Assembly: GCF_029222925.1 (NCBI RefSeq)
Contig: NZ_JARHUI010000001.1
Location: 248,986-312,985, forward strand
Length of the DNA stretch: 64,000 bases
Direction of reading: 5' to 3'
From: Algoriphagus sp. CAU 1675
GTDB lineage: Bacteria > Bacteroidota > Bacteroidia > Cytophagales > Cyclobacteriaceae
A program made the translations under genes and the position numbers. The notes below the pieces were generated by a model that saw nothing but the letters and a program-made list of their open reading frames with translations, was not told where the DNA came from and ran no database searches. How positions within the stretch are numbered: position 1 is the stretch's first letter; each line of letters opens with the position of its first letter. This document shows, one piece after another, positions 45,002 to 52,592 of the stretch.

Positions 45002-46474
45002 TCAGGGTTCTTGCTTGAAAAAAGTTTCTCCAAAAACTTCTAGACTGCCAGATTTAAACTCAAAATATTCCTCCCATCCAATAAACTTTTCCTGAGTTTT
45101 TCCCAAATAGCTGTCCCCGTACCAATGTTCTAACTCAAAGCTGAGATACTGGTTAAACCGTACAAAAAGACGCTCATTTTCCTCTTGAACCACTGCCTCT
45201 CCATACATGGGGTGTAAGTAAGAGCCCATTAATTCCTTTTTTTCCAAAGAGGGAGAATTAGCGGGATTTCTATCCTTGGCTTTTTGATCCTCCCATTCTT
45301 GGATGAATTGCTTGGCTGGATTGATGGCCAATTGTGAATGATCTCTACTGTTATCTTGGAAGGCCCAAAGATCTATTGCCTTATAGAACAAACTGCGCCA
45401 AAGCTCTGCCCAATCCCGATTGCATAGGGTGAAAAAGGCCAGTTTTTTGGAAGGAGCAAATCCCACTTGCGCATTGAGACCTTCGATGCTTCCGGGATGG
45501 TAAACCACTTTTTCACCCCGATAATCGTGCAAGAACCAGCCTATACCGTAATTCCGAAAATTGGATTGAAGTCCGGCATATAAAGGGTCCATTTCTGGAG
45601 CATTTTCTATTGTATGTGACTGAGTTAAATAGTGAAAGGATTCGGATGTGATCAATTGCTTTCCTCTGTAGGTACCTTCTCCGACCAAAAACTCCAAGAA
45701 ATGTTCCATATCCTCCATGCAAGACCAAATATTCCCTGATGCTCCCATTTGATCGGCCAAATTAAGAGGGTGAGGGATCCACTGATCGTTTTGATACAAA
45801 TAGGGCGTAGCATAATTGCCGTAGGGCAACACGTCCACCGCCCGAGCAAAACTATGATCCATTTCCAATGGCTTAAAAATACTTTCTGCCACGAACTCAC
45901 TCCAATGCTTGCCGGAAACAGCTTCGATCACTTCTCCGGCAATCACATAGAGCATATTGTTGTACTCAAAACCGGCCCGAATGGGATGAACCTTTTCAGA
46001 ATGCGAATAGCGTGAAAGCATCTCTTCAGTGGAAGTGCTATCCAAGGTCCAAAGCAAGTCATTTGAGGCTATGCCCAAATTGTGAAGAAATAAGTCCTTG
46101 ATTCGGGCATCCTCAGTGATACAGGCATCAGAAAGCTTAAAATCAGCATAATGATCCTTTACCTTATCGTCCCAGTCCAATTTCCCTTGTTCGACCAGCA
46201 TAGCCATGGCAATTCCTATAAAAGGCTTGGTTGCTGAGCCCAGATTAAAAACCGTATTTCGATCCACCAGAAGTTGATTTTCAATGTTTTTCAACCCATG
46301 AACTTCACTGTAAACCAAGCTATCCTGATAATATACGGCCGTGATCATACCGGGAACTTGACGTTGCCTCATACCGGCCAAGACACTTTCTTCAAATTGA
46401 CTGGAGAGGTCTTGCCCATGGATCGAAAAAACAATACTGATCAGGAAAAACAGAAAAAATGAAGATGTTCTCAT
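45002..46474 (-). CDS. Secreted serine hydrolase, class C beta-lactamase family
   Basis: A 490-residue exported protein (MRTSSFFLFFLISIVFSIHG). The beta-lactamase/penicillin-binding fold has its SxxK nucleophile as 'SATK' in 'NLGSATKPFIGIAMAMLVEQ' near residue 80, the YxN element as 'YNN' in 'FEYNNMLYVIAGEVIEAVSG', and the third motif as 'HPG' in 'VVYHPGSIEGLNAQVGF'. The ~100-residue C-terminal extension is typical of the DUF3471-type tails of Bacteroidota members. Such proteins are esterases, peptidases or D-amino-acid peptidases more often than true beta-lactamases. Operator 3 lies 42 bases upstream. Confidence 0.92.
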   Translation of the reverse strand: MRTSSFFLFFLISIVFSIHGQDLSSQFEESVLAGMRQRQVPGMITAVYYQDSLVYSEVHGLKNIENQLLVDRNTVFNLGSATKPFIGIAMAMLVEQGKLDWDDKVKDHYADFKLSDACITEDARIKDLFLHNLGIASNDLLWTLDSTSTEEMLSRYSHSEKVHPIRAGFEYNNMLYVIAGEVIEAVSGKHWSEFVAESIFKPLEMDHSFARAVDVLPYGNYATPYLYQNDQWIPHPLNLADQMGASGNIWSCMEDMEHFLEFLVGEGTYRGKQLITSESFHYLTQSHTIENAPEMDPLYAGLQSNFRNYGIGWFLHDYRGEKVVYHPGSIEGLNAQVGFAPSKKLAFFTLCNRDWAELWRSLFYKAIDLWAFQDNSRDHSQLAINPAKQFIQEWEDQKAKDRNPANSPSLEKKELMGSYLHPMYGEAVVQEENERLFVRFNQYLSFELEHWYGDSYLGKTQEKFIGWEEYFEFKSGSLEVFGETFFKQEP

Positions 46475-46516
46475 CGCTTTTTCTTCTAAGCTTAGTGTTC
46501 AAAAGCTAAAGAGTCA

Positions 46517-46534
46517 ATCCCAGAATTCAGGGAT
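46517..46534. promoter_or_regulatory. Palindromic operator 3 (hydrolase regulon)
   Basis: ATCCCAGAATTCAGGGAT, one mismatched pair, 42 bases upstream of the class C serine hydrolase start (minus strand). Same position relative to the gene as at the other sites. Confidence 0.75.
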
Positions 46535-46559
46535 TTGACACCTTTGAGAGAAGTGAACC

Positions 46560-46751
46560 CTAGTTAAGTGAATAGAAAAAGCTATCCCAAAAAACCGCTT
46601 CAGAATGTTTGGCCGAAATAGTTTCAAACATTCGTTTTTTGATGGGTTTGGCATTGGGAAGGCTTACCAAAACAAAATAGCTGATGGCAACAATGGCCAG
46701 GATAAAAAGGCTTATAAAAACGTAGGAAATAATTTTAGGACAATCTTTCAT
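46560..46751 (-). CDS. Small single-pass membrane protein
   Basis: A 63-residue product (MKDCPKIISYVFISLFILAI...) with one membrane helix (about residues 7-29) and a basic, then acidic tail ('KPIKKRMFETISAKHSEAVF'). I recognise no family. That it is a gene is supported by its own operator (site 4, 56 bases upstream of this ATG), at the same spacing as for larger genes in the cluster. An ATG four codons upstream (46763) is also possible; the longer frame back to 46808 would start inside the operator and is rejected. Confidence 0.55.
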   Translation of the reverse strand: MKDCPKIISYVFISLFILAIVAISYFVLVSLPNAKPIKKRMFETISAKHSEAVFWDSFFYSLN

Positions 46752-46807
46752 TCTAAAAAGCATCGGTTTGTAAACCCCTAAACTCCTTATTTTCAATATT
46801 TTAATCA

Positions 46808-46825
46808 ATCCCAGAATTCAGGGGT
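46808..46825. promoter_or_regulatory. Palindromic operator 4 (hydrolase regulon)
   Basis: ATCCCAGAATTCAGGGGT, an imperfect copy (two mismatched pairs) located 56 bases before the small membrane-protein gene on the minus strand and downstream of the DUF418 gene. Confidence 0.68.
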
Positions 46826-46885
46826 ATTTTCCTTACACTTTTTAGAATTTTATTTTTGAGGCATTTCCTTTACTCAAGTTCGGAA

Positions 46886-48229
46886 CTATTTCCTCACAAA
46901 GGGCTGCACCTTTCCATAAGTCAAACTTCTCCAAAGCCACTCCAAAGGCCCGAAAAGGAATTTTTTCAGCCAAATAGGACTGATGACCAACTGGAAAACC
47001 CAAATGCCCAGTACCAAAAAATACAGTTGATAGTATTCCCATTCTGCATATTGATTGAGTCCGTAGCCAAAGAAAATCAGGGTGCAGATTACCGAATGCA
47101 TCACATAATTGGTAAAAGCCAATTGACCCACCGCTCTTAACCCATTCATCAATTTTTTAAAATAGCCCTTTTGATAAAGAAGTATGACCACAGAGACATG
47201 TGCCATCATGATCAAAATGCGTTGAAAATCATAAATCAGCGGAACCCAGTTGATCGAATGCGTTTCAATATACTTTAAGCCTGCCTCCACAGAGTGGAAG
47301 TGAATGGTGTTGTAAACAAAGGAGAATATTACCAGCGGAAGTCCGATTCCGTAGCCTATCCAGATCGTTTTACGGTATTGTGCCTGCGTCCATTTCATGC
47401 TGAGGAAGCCCCATTTGAATAGCGCTATACCCAGCATCATCAGTGCCAGCATATCCCAAATCGAAAAAACCAAAAACTTAAACTGACCATCCCAGGCCTT
47501 TGGGCGCACATGGCTTGCCACCTCGGCATAGCTCCCTTTCATCAATGCCGTGTTTTCGGCTATTTCCTCTTTGTTGGGAATGTATTGCCGCTGCAGTTCC
47601 GTCCAAGTTTCGATGGCAGTAGTTTGGGTCTCAGAAAGAGATGAACCCTGCTCTTGTAATGCGATCACTTCCTTATATTCTAGGTATTTGCCACGAATAT
47701 CCTGCATGAAAAGCGTATTGGCCACAAAGCCAATAACAGCGACAATTGGCACTCCCATGGCCAGATACTTGGGTTTCATCTTCCGGAAAAGGAAAGCCAA
47801 CATGCCAATCAAACCATAGAAATATAAAATATCTCCCACCCACAGAATTAGATGCGCATGAGCCAAGCCAAAGAGCGTCAACCAAATCATCCGCTTGTAA
47901 AACAGCCAAGTGACCGACTTACCCGTTTTCTCCTTTTTGCTTGTAAAGAGAACAATACCTGCTCCGAATATCATGGAGAAAAGGGCTCTCATTTTTCCCT
48001 CAAAAAGGATGATATTGATTGCATGCGTCCAAAAATTGATACTGGAAGTATCTTGTGACCATGGCTCAGAAAAGTACTCCTCCATTGAAAAATAGGGAAT
48101 ATTCAGAATCAAAATTCCCAACAAGGCTACTCCCCTGATGATATCGATGATGGCTATTCGCTCCGTAAAGACGGCAGGTTTCGGAGCCTCTTCAATCAAT
48201 TCTATTTCTTTGGTAGTTTCGAGTTCCAT
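46886..48229 (-). CDS. DUF418-family polytopic membrane protein
   Basis: A 447-residue inner-membrane protein with about ten hydrophobic helices. The N-terminal block 'ERIAIIDIIRGVALLGILIL', the following 'FSMIFGAGIVLFTSK' and the C-terminal 'LRAVGQLAFTNYVMHSVICT' are typical of the YeiB/DUF418 family, related to acyltransferase-3/heparan N-acetyltransferase-like membrane proteins. Biochemical function is not established; a role in transferring or moving an acyl or peptide-like substrate at the envelope is a guess. It is divergent from the metallopeptidase-like gene and shares operator 5 with it (51 bases upstream of this start). Confidence 0.9.
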   Translation of the reverse strand: MELETTKEIELIEEAPKPAVFTERIAIIDIIRGVALLGILILNIPYFSMEEYFSEPWSQDTSSINFWTHAINIILFEGKMRALFSMIFGAGIVLFTSKKEKTGKSVTWLFYKRMIWLTLFGLAHAHLILWVGDILYFYGLIGMLAFLFRKMKPKYLAMGVPIVAVIGFVANTLFMQDIRGKYLEYKEVIALQEQGSSLSETQTTAIETWTELQRQYIPNKEEIAENTALMKGSYAEVASHVRPKAWDGQFKFLVFSIWDMLALMMLGIALFKWGFLSMKWTQAQYRKTIWIGYGIGLPLVIFSFVYNTIHFHSVEAGLKYIETHSINWVPLIYDFQRILIMMAHVSVVILLYQKGYFKKLMNGLRAVGQLAFTNYVMHSVICTLIFFGYGLNQYAEWEYYQLYFLVLGIWVFQLVISPIWLKKFLFGPLEWLWRSLTYGKVQPFVRK

Positions 48230-48280
48230 CTCTTTCTGTTTTAAAAAAAATGAAGATTCATTTATTGAGAGAGAAAAACA

Positions 48281-48298
48281 ATCCCTGAATTCAGGGAT
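48281..48298. promoter_or_regulatory. Palindromic operator 5, perfect and shared by divergent genes
   Basis: ATCCCTGAATTCAGGGAT, a perfect 18-base palindrome. It lies 51 bases upstream of the DUF418 start (minus) and 45 bases upstream of the metallopeptidase-like start (plus), so one dimeric site could serve both promoters. Confidence 0.82.
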
Positions 48299-48320
48299 TG
48301 TGCACTGAGGATCAGCTTCC

Positions 48321-48328
48321 TAGTTTTG
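48321..48328 (+). promoter_or_regulatory. Candidate -7 box TAGTTTTG
   Basis: An exact TANNTTTG match 15 bases before the ATG at 48344. The centre of operator 5 lies about 31 bases upstream of this box, near -40 to -45, the usual place for an activator that touches RNA polymerase. Confidence 0.5.
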
Positions 48329-48343
48329 GAAAAAACGCGTCGC

Positions 48344-49249
48344 ATGTTTAAGTCATTTCTAACATTCTTTCTTTTCCTCCTCCTGTTTTCACCGGCTTTT
48401 GCCCAAAATTCCTGGCCGGACGGCAGCAAGCTTGAAGGACTTCGTCTGGTACAACGTGTTGAGAATATCCACGTTTATACTTCAGAAAATGCCCAGATGG
48501 ACAGTCTCAGTTTGGCCTACCTACTGGATGCCAAGAGCTATTTTGATGGGCTTTTTGGATTGGATTTCCCCGTGGCAATTCTGTTTGTTTCCAATGCCGA
48601 ATGGAATAGCTATGCCTACTATCCGCCACCCGGGATGCCACAGGCTTGGGCTGGAAATATTTTCTTGGGTTCTGATAAATCAATCGTAGCAATGCAGGCA
48701 GAGCAGCAACTGAAAAACTTGCCTCAAGCCCAGTTGGCTGAATTGCAATCCCATTTCGGAGAGCCTTTAAACCTGGATTTGTTTTACCGACATAATGTGG
48801 CCATCCATGAGTTAGGACATCTCTACCAGTTTTATGAGGGATTTCGGGGACAGCGAAGATGGCTTCAGGAAGTTTTTGCCACTTGGGCTGCCAGAGCCTA
48901 TCAGCTTCAGTACCAACCCAAACTTGCAGCGGCAACTGTAGCCTATGCGCGAATCGGTTCGGGGCTTCATTTTCCGCAAATCAAACATACCTCCTTGGAT
49001 GATTTTGAAGCACTTTATCTCAATGGTCTTGGGCCCCAGAATTACGAATGGTACCAATTTCAGTTGTTTAAAAAGGTGGTTCAATTGCATGAGAAGTTCG
49101 GGGAAAAGGGGCTTATTGATTTGCGGGAATTTTTGGTCCAAACGGATGTGAGGACTACTGAAAAAATGGAGGATCTCCTGCTTCGAAAAACCTTAGAAGA
49201 AAAACTAGGCGAAGAAATGACGGAGTGGCTGTTGATCTGGGAATTTTGA
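48344..49249 (+). CDS. Secreted HELGH metallopeptidase-like protein
   Basis: A 301-residue exported protein (MFKSFLTFFLFLLLFSPAFA, cleavage before QNSW). A zinc-peptidase HExxH motif is seen as 'HELGH' in 'NVAIHELGHLYQFYEGF' near residue 160. About 20 residues on, a Glu in 'RRWLQEVFATWAARAY' is well placed as third zinc ligand, which makes it gluzincin-like. I cannot assign a named peptidase family. The ATG at 48344 is preferred over a TTG at 48326, which lies inside the promoter box. Operator 5 controls it together with the DUF418 gene. Confidence 0.8.
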   Translation: MFKSFLTFFLFLLLFSPAFAQNSWPDGSKLEGLRLVQRVENIHVYTSENAQMDSLSLAYLLDAKSYFDGLFGLDFPVAILFVSNAEWNSYAYYPPPGMPQAWAGNIFLGSDKSIVAMQAEQQLKNLPQAQLAELQSHFGEPLNLDLFYRHNVAIHELGHLYQFYEGFRGQRRWLQEVFATWAARAYQLQYQPKLAAATVAYARIGSGLHFPQIKHTSLDDFEALYLNGLGPQNYEWYQFQLFKKVVQLHEKFGEKGLIDLREFLVQTDVRTTEKMEDLLLRKTLEEKLGEEMTEWLLIWEF

Positions 49250-49269
49250 ATCTAATTCCAAGATCAAAA

Positions 49270-50052
49270 TCAAAACTGATTTAATTTATAGACCAATTCC
49301 GCCGTATTTTTCGCTTCCAGCTTGATCAGCAAGTTTTTGCGATGGGATTCTACGGTATTGAAACTGATATTCAGCTGGTCGCTGATACTTTTGGTGCTGT
49401 GCCCTTCAGAAAGCAGCTGTGCAATTTCCTTTTCTCTTGAAGATATCCGGTTTTTGGCCCGAATAATTTGATATCGGTCAGGTTTGGCTCGGAAATACGT
49501 GGATTTTATCTGAAGCAGCTTTTCCCTGAGGGAAGTTTCAATCAATTGAATTTCATGTTCTGATTTGTTTCTTATATCAATCCAGGAGCAAAAGACCAAA
49601 TAAGAGATGGGATCAAACACCTTTGAATCCAAAAGAACTGCATTGTAATTGACGGGTATTTCTTCCTTTTCAAGATTATAAACGGCTGCATTAATATGCA
49701 ATAACTCCTCTGCAAAAAGATATTCGGGATGGTTTTGTATGGCCTCAGCCTGCGAATTCATGGTCTGGTAGATGTTTTCGATCAGATTAGGCGGAATGAT
49801 ACTGGTGAAAAACACCATTCCGTGTTTTTCAAAATTTTTAAAGGAATGACCCGTTACCTGCTCGATACTCGGGCTGAGATACATAAAATCATGGGTATAT
49901 AGCCAAAAGAGTCCGTAAAATGTATCCGGCATGGCCTCTAATTCAGCTTGTAGGCCGTCTATTTGATTTTTTTCTGATTCGGATGTAATGGAAAGAGCTT
50001 CAGAAATTGACGAAAAGAACATTTTTTGGAACATTAAAATGTTTGCAATCAA
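49270..50052 (-). CDS. PAS-LuxR transcriptional regulator, candidate regulator of the hydrolase cluster
   Basis: A protein of up to 260 residues with an N-terminal PAS-like sensor region ('FYGLFWLYTHDFMYLSPSIE', 'VTGHSFKNFEKHGMVFFTSI') and a C-terminal LuxR helix-turn-helix ('RISSREKEIAQLLSEGHSTK', 'LNISFNTVESHRKNLLIKLE'). There is no receiver domain, so it should answer a ligand or redox cue rather than phosphorylation. The start is uncertain: ATGs at 50052, 50034 and 50022 are in frame. Operator 6 lies 80 bases upstream, between it and the divergent propeller gene, which suggests autoregulation. Its location inside the palindrome cluster and the 7-2-7 form of the site make it the best candidate regulator. 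Confidence 0.85.
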   Translation of the reverse strand: MIANILMFQKMFFSSISEALSITSESEKNQIDGLQAELEAMPDTFYGLFWLYTHDFMYLSPSIEQVTGHSFKNFEKHGMVFFTSIIPPNLIENIYQTMNSQAEAIQNHPEYLFAEELLHINAAVYNLEKEEIPVNYNAVLLDSKVFDPISYLVFCSWIDIRNKSEHEIQLIETSLREKLLQIKSTYFRAKPDRYQIIRAKNRISSREKEIAQLLSEGHSTKSISDQLNISFNTVESHRKNLLIKLEAKNTAELVYKLNQF

Positions 50053-50132
50053 ATCTTTAGGAAGTTAATTTAATAAGAAAAAGTATTTGTTTAGATTAAT
50101 TATAAAGATCTGGCACTTTCTTTAGGCTTTTT

Positions 50133-50150
50133 ATCCCTGAATTCAGGGAT
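50133..50150. promoter_or_regulatory. Palindromic operator 6, perfect and between divergent genes
   Basis: ATCCCTGAATTCAGGGAT, identical to operator 5. It lies 80 bases upstream of the PAS-LuxR gene and 88 bases upstream of the two-propeller gene. A third half-site TTCAGGGA follows at 50155-50162, 13 bases from the second arm. Confidence 0.82.
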
Positions 50151-50238
50151 TGTGTTCAGGGAGATTTTAAAGGATATTGACTTTTTGTCTTTCGAGTAAG
50201 ACTTGTCCATCTTTTCCTAAACATGATAAGTACTGGTT

Positions 50239-52548
50239 ATGCCTAAATTTTTCCTGATCTTTTCCTGGGTTCTATTGAGTAGTATCGTAACAAAAGCCCA
50301 AAAAAGGCTGTTTTTTAGCTCTTTTTCTCCGGAGACCTGGGAGATTTACCTTTCTAAAGATGAGGGAAAAAGTTTCTTTCCTCTCACAGACCAGCCCGCT
50401 TTGGATTATGACGCGAAAATTTCTCCGGATGAAAAATGGGTGGTCTTCACTTCTGAGCGAAGTGGGGTTCCGCAGCTTTATGTATTGCCCATTGATGGAG
50501 GGGCCGAAGCACGTCGTTTGGTTCAATCGGATTCATTCCAAGATCAAGTAGCTTTTTCTCCCGACGGGAATCAGATTGCTTTCGTTGCCTCTCATGAGGG
50601 CAATGCAGACATTTATTTGCTGGATTTTTTTCCGGACTCTACCCAGCATATTGCGCATGCAAAAAACCTCACCAATCATCCAGGAGGGGATTTTCGTCCC
50701 AGTTTTTCACCTGACGGCAGGTATCTGGCATTTTCCAGCGACCGTGGTCATGCCATCCAGCCTCATCCGGTTTTCCCTTTTGCCATGTTTCGGATTGGGG
50801 ATCTTTACAGACTGGATCTGGAGCAAGATGAATTGATACGGCTCACGGAAGAAGCCTATTGGGATGGCAGTCCCATTTGGTCGGAGGATGGAGAAAAAAT
50901 CTATTTCTACAGTGCCAGGAAAAATAACCAACCCGCTGTTTTCAAAATGAATCATGATGGGACTGACGTGCAGCAGGTGAGCGATTCCGGCCATTTGGGG
51001 ATTTCCCCGAGTTTGGTTTCCTCGGCAAAAATAGCATATACCACCTTAGATGAACCCGCAGATCGGATTCATAATCTGACCTTGGATTTGGAGACTGGAG
51101 CCTTGGATACCCTCTATCGTGGCGAGCTGGACCTCTTCAATCTGCATGGGACTAAATCCGGCCTTTGGGTAGCCCACGGAGCCAAAACAGCCCGGGAAGT
51201 TGAGAGTAATCTAGGAGGATTTGCAGGGAATTTGATTGGAGCAGGGTTCCCGAGGATATTTGATCAAGACTCGATGAATTTGGAATTGATTGCAGTTAGA
51301 CGGGGATTTGTGGCACCTCCTGATCCGACTGGCCCCTACCTCGTATATGAATATTTAGACCTAAATGATCCAGTCAATAGTTTTTTTGAAGCAAGTACTC
51401 CCTGGTTTTGGCCTGCTTTGGGATTGCTTCTGCTTGGAATTTTTATGGTCTTTAGAGGGATTTTTCTCGGCATCCATAATCGAAAAAAGGTAAAAATTTG
51501 GAAGTTTTTGCTTGCCAGTTTGGTCCTACTCGTAACCTTAATCTTGGTTCTAGGAATTTTTGTAAACTTCTTTTTTATCGATCTGCCAAGTTTCGACCAC
51601 TTGCTTCCTGTTGCCCTGATTGTTGCGGTAATACTGGGCATTCTAGCTAGTTGGGCTTATTTCAAAAAATCAACCTTGCAAAAACAGCAATCTCTCCGAT
51701 CTAAGTTATTTGGCTTTCTTTTCATTGGTTTTGCTCCGATGAGTGTGCTGATGGGGTATTTGGGGATTTTTGGAGCTAACTTATTTCAGGTCCAAGCTGA
51801 CCTGATCCGGGTAAACTATCAGACGCTTGAAACCGAAAAAATCCATGTTTTTGAGCCAAATTATGGAGTTCATCCGGCATTCAGTACCGTAATCGACTTG
51901 AAATACCTAGCGGATGGATCGGGCCTGTCTTTCACTACAGGGATTTTTAGGGGAGAAAAAAACAGTAAAGGCACCATTTGGCAGTATGATTTTGAGCAAA
52001 AAACTCAATCCAAATTGACAGATTCGGATTGGAATAATGGCTTTGGGGATCTGTCCTTATCTAAGGAGACCTTTGTTTACCGAAGTGACAGGGAGGGTAA
52101 TAATGATATTTATGTGCAGGAAAATGGGAAAATTCTGAACCTGACTTCCAGCCCTAACAGAGAAAACTTCCCTGTGATTTCTCCGGATGGAAACAAAATC
52201 GTTTTTGTAGGCGATCAAAATGGGAAGGATGTGGGCAAAGGGATCAAAACCATGGATTTGTATCTGATCCAGCGCGAGGGCGAAGGCTGGTCAGCACCTG
52301 AGCAACTCACCTTTATGCAAAGTCAGACGGGCCATCCCCATTTTTCTCCTGACGGAGAGTGGATCATTTACACAACCGAAGAGTATGGCATCAATGACGA
52401 GCAGCCCCTTTCCCAGAGTTTTATGTTCTCCCCGCAGCCCTACGGAGAAATCGTCGCTCTGCGCTTGCGGGATCGCAAAAAAGTCAAACTCACCCATAAT
52501 AAGTGGGAGGAAGGAGCTCCACTTTGGGTAAGGGGATTGGAGGATTAG
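50239..52548 (+). CDS. Membrane protein with two TolB/PD40-type propellers
   Basis: A 769-residue protein with an unusual layout. After a signal peptide (MPKFFLIFSWVLLSSIVTKA) comes a TolB-like propeller of PD40 repeats ('ISPDEKWVVFTSERSGVPQL', 'FSPDGNQIAFVASHEGNADI', 'FSPDGRYLAFSSDRGHA'). About four membrane helices follow (near residues 390-410, 423-447, 453-477 and 488-510), then a second set of PD40 repeats ('KETFVYRSDREGNNDIYVQE', 'ISPDGNKIVFVGDQNGKDVG', 'FSPDGEWIIYTTEEYGINDE'). With a cleaved signal and an even number of helices, both propellers would face the periplasm. Ligand unknown. It is controlled by operator 6, divergent from the PAS-LuxR gene. Confidence 0.82.
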   Translation: MPKFFLIFSWVLLSSIVTKAQKRLFFSSFSPETWEIYLSKDEGKSFFPLTDQPALDYDAKISPDEKWVVFTSERSGVPQLYVLPIDGGAEARRLVQSDSFQDQVAFSPDGNQIAFVASHEGNADIYLLDFFPDSTQHIAHAKNLTNHPGGDFRPSFSPDGRYLAFSSDRGHAIQPHPVFPFAMFRIGDLYRLDLEQDELIRLTEEAYWDGSPIWSEDGEKIYFYSARKNNQPAVFKMNHDGTDVQQVSDSGHLGISPSLVSSAKIAYTTLDEPADRIHNLTLDLETGALDTLYRGELDLFNLHGTKSGLWVAHGAKTAREVESNLGGFAGNLIGAGFPRIFDQDSMNLELIAVRRGFVAPPDPTGPYLVYEYLDLNDPVNSFFEASTPWFWPALGLLLLGIFMVFRGIFLGIHNRKKVKIWKFLLASLVLLVTLILVLGIFVNFFFIDLPSFDHLLPVALIVAVILGILASWAYFKKSTLQKQQSLRSKLFGFLFIGFAPMSVLMGYLGIFGANLFQVQADLIRVNYQTLETEKIHVFEPNYGVHPAFSTVIDLKYLADGSGLSFTTGIFRGEKNSKGTIWQYDFEQKTQSKLTDSDWNNGFGDLSLSKETFVYRSDREGNNDIYVQENGKILNLTSSPNRENFPVISPDGNKIVFVGDQNGKDVGKGIKTMDLYLIQREGEGWSAPEQLTFMQSQTGHPHFSPDGEWIIYTTEEYGINDEQPLSQSFMFSPQPYGEIVALRLRDRKKVKLTHNKWEEGAPLWVRGLED

Positions 52549-52592
52549 CTTTTCCCTTGGCGGACTATTTGGAACGTCTAGTTTGCTTGCTT

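Noticed and set aside
45002..46474. True beta-lactamase (antibiotic resistance) for the class C protein
   Set aside because: SxxK and YxN are shared by many esterases and peptidases of this family, and the C-terminal extension and regulon context do not point to beta-lactam resistance.
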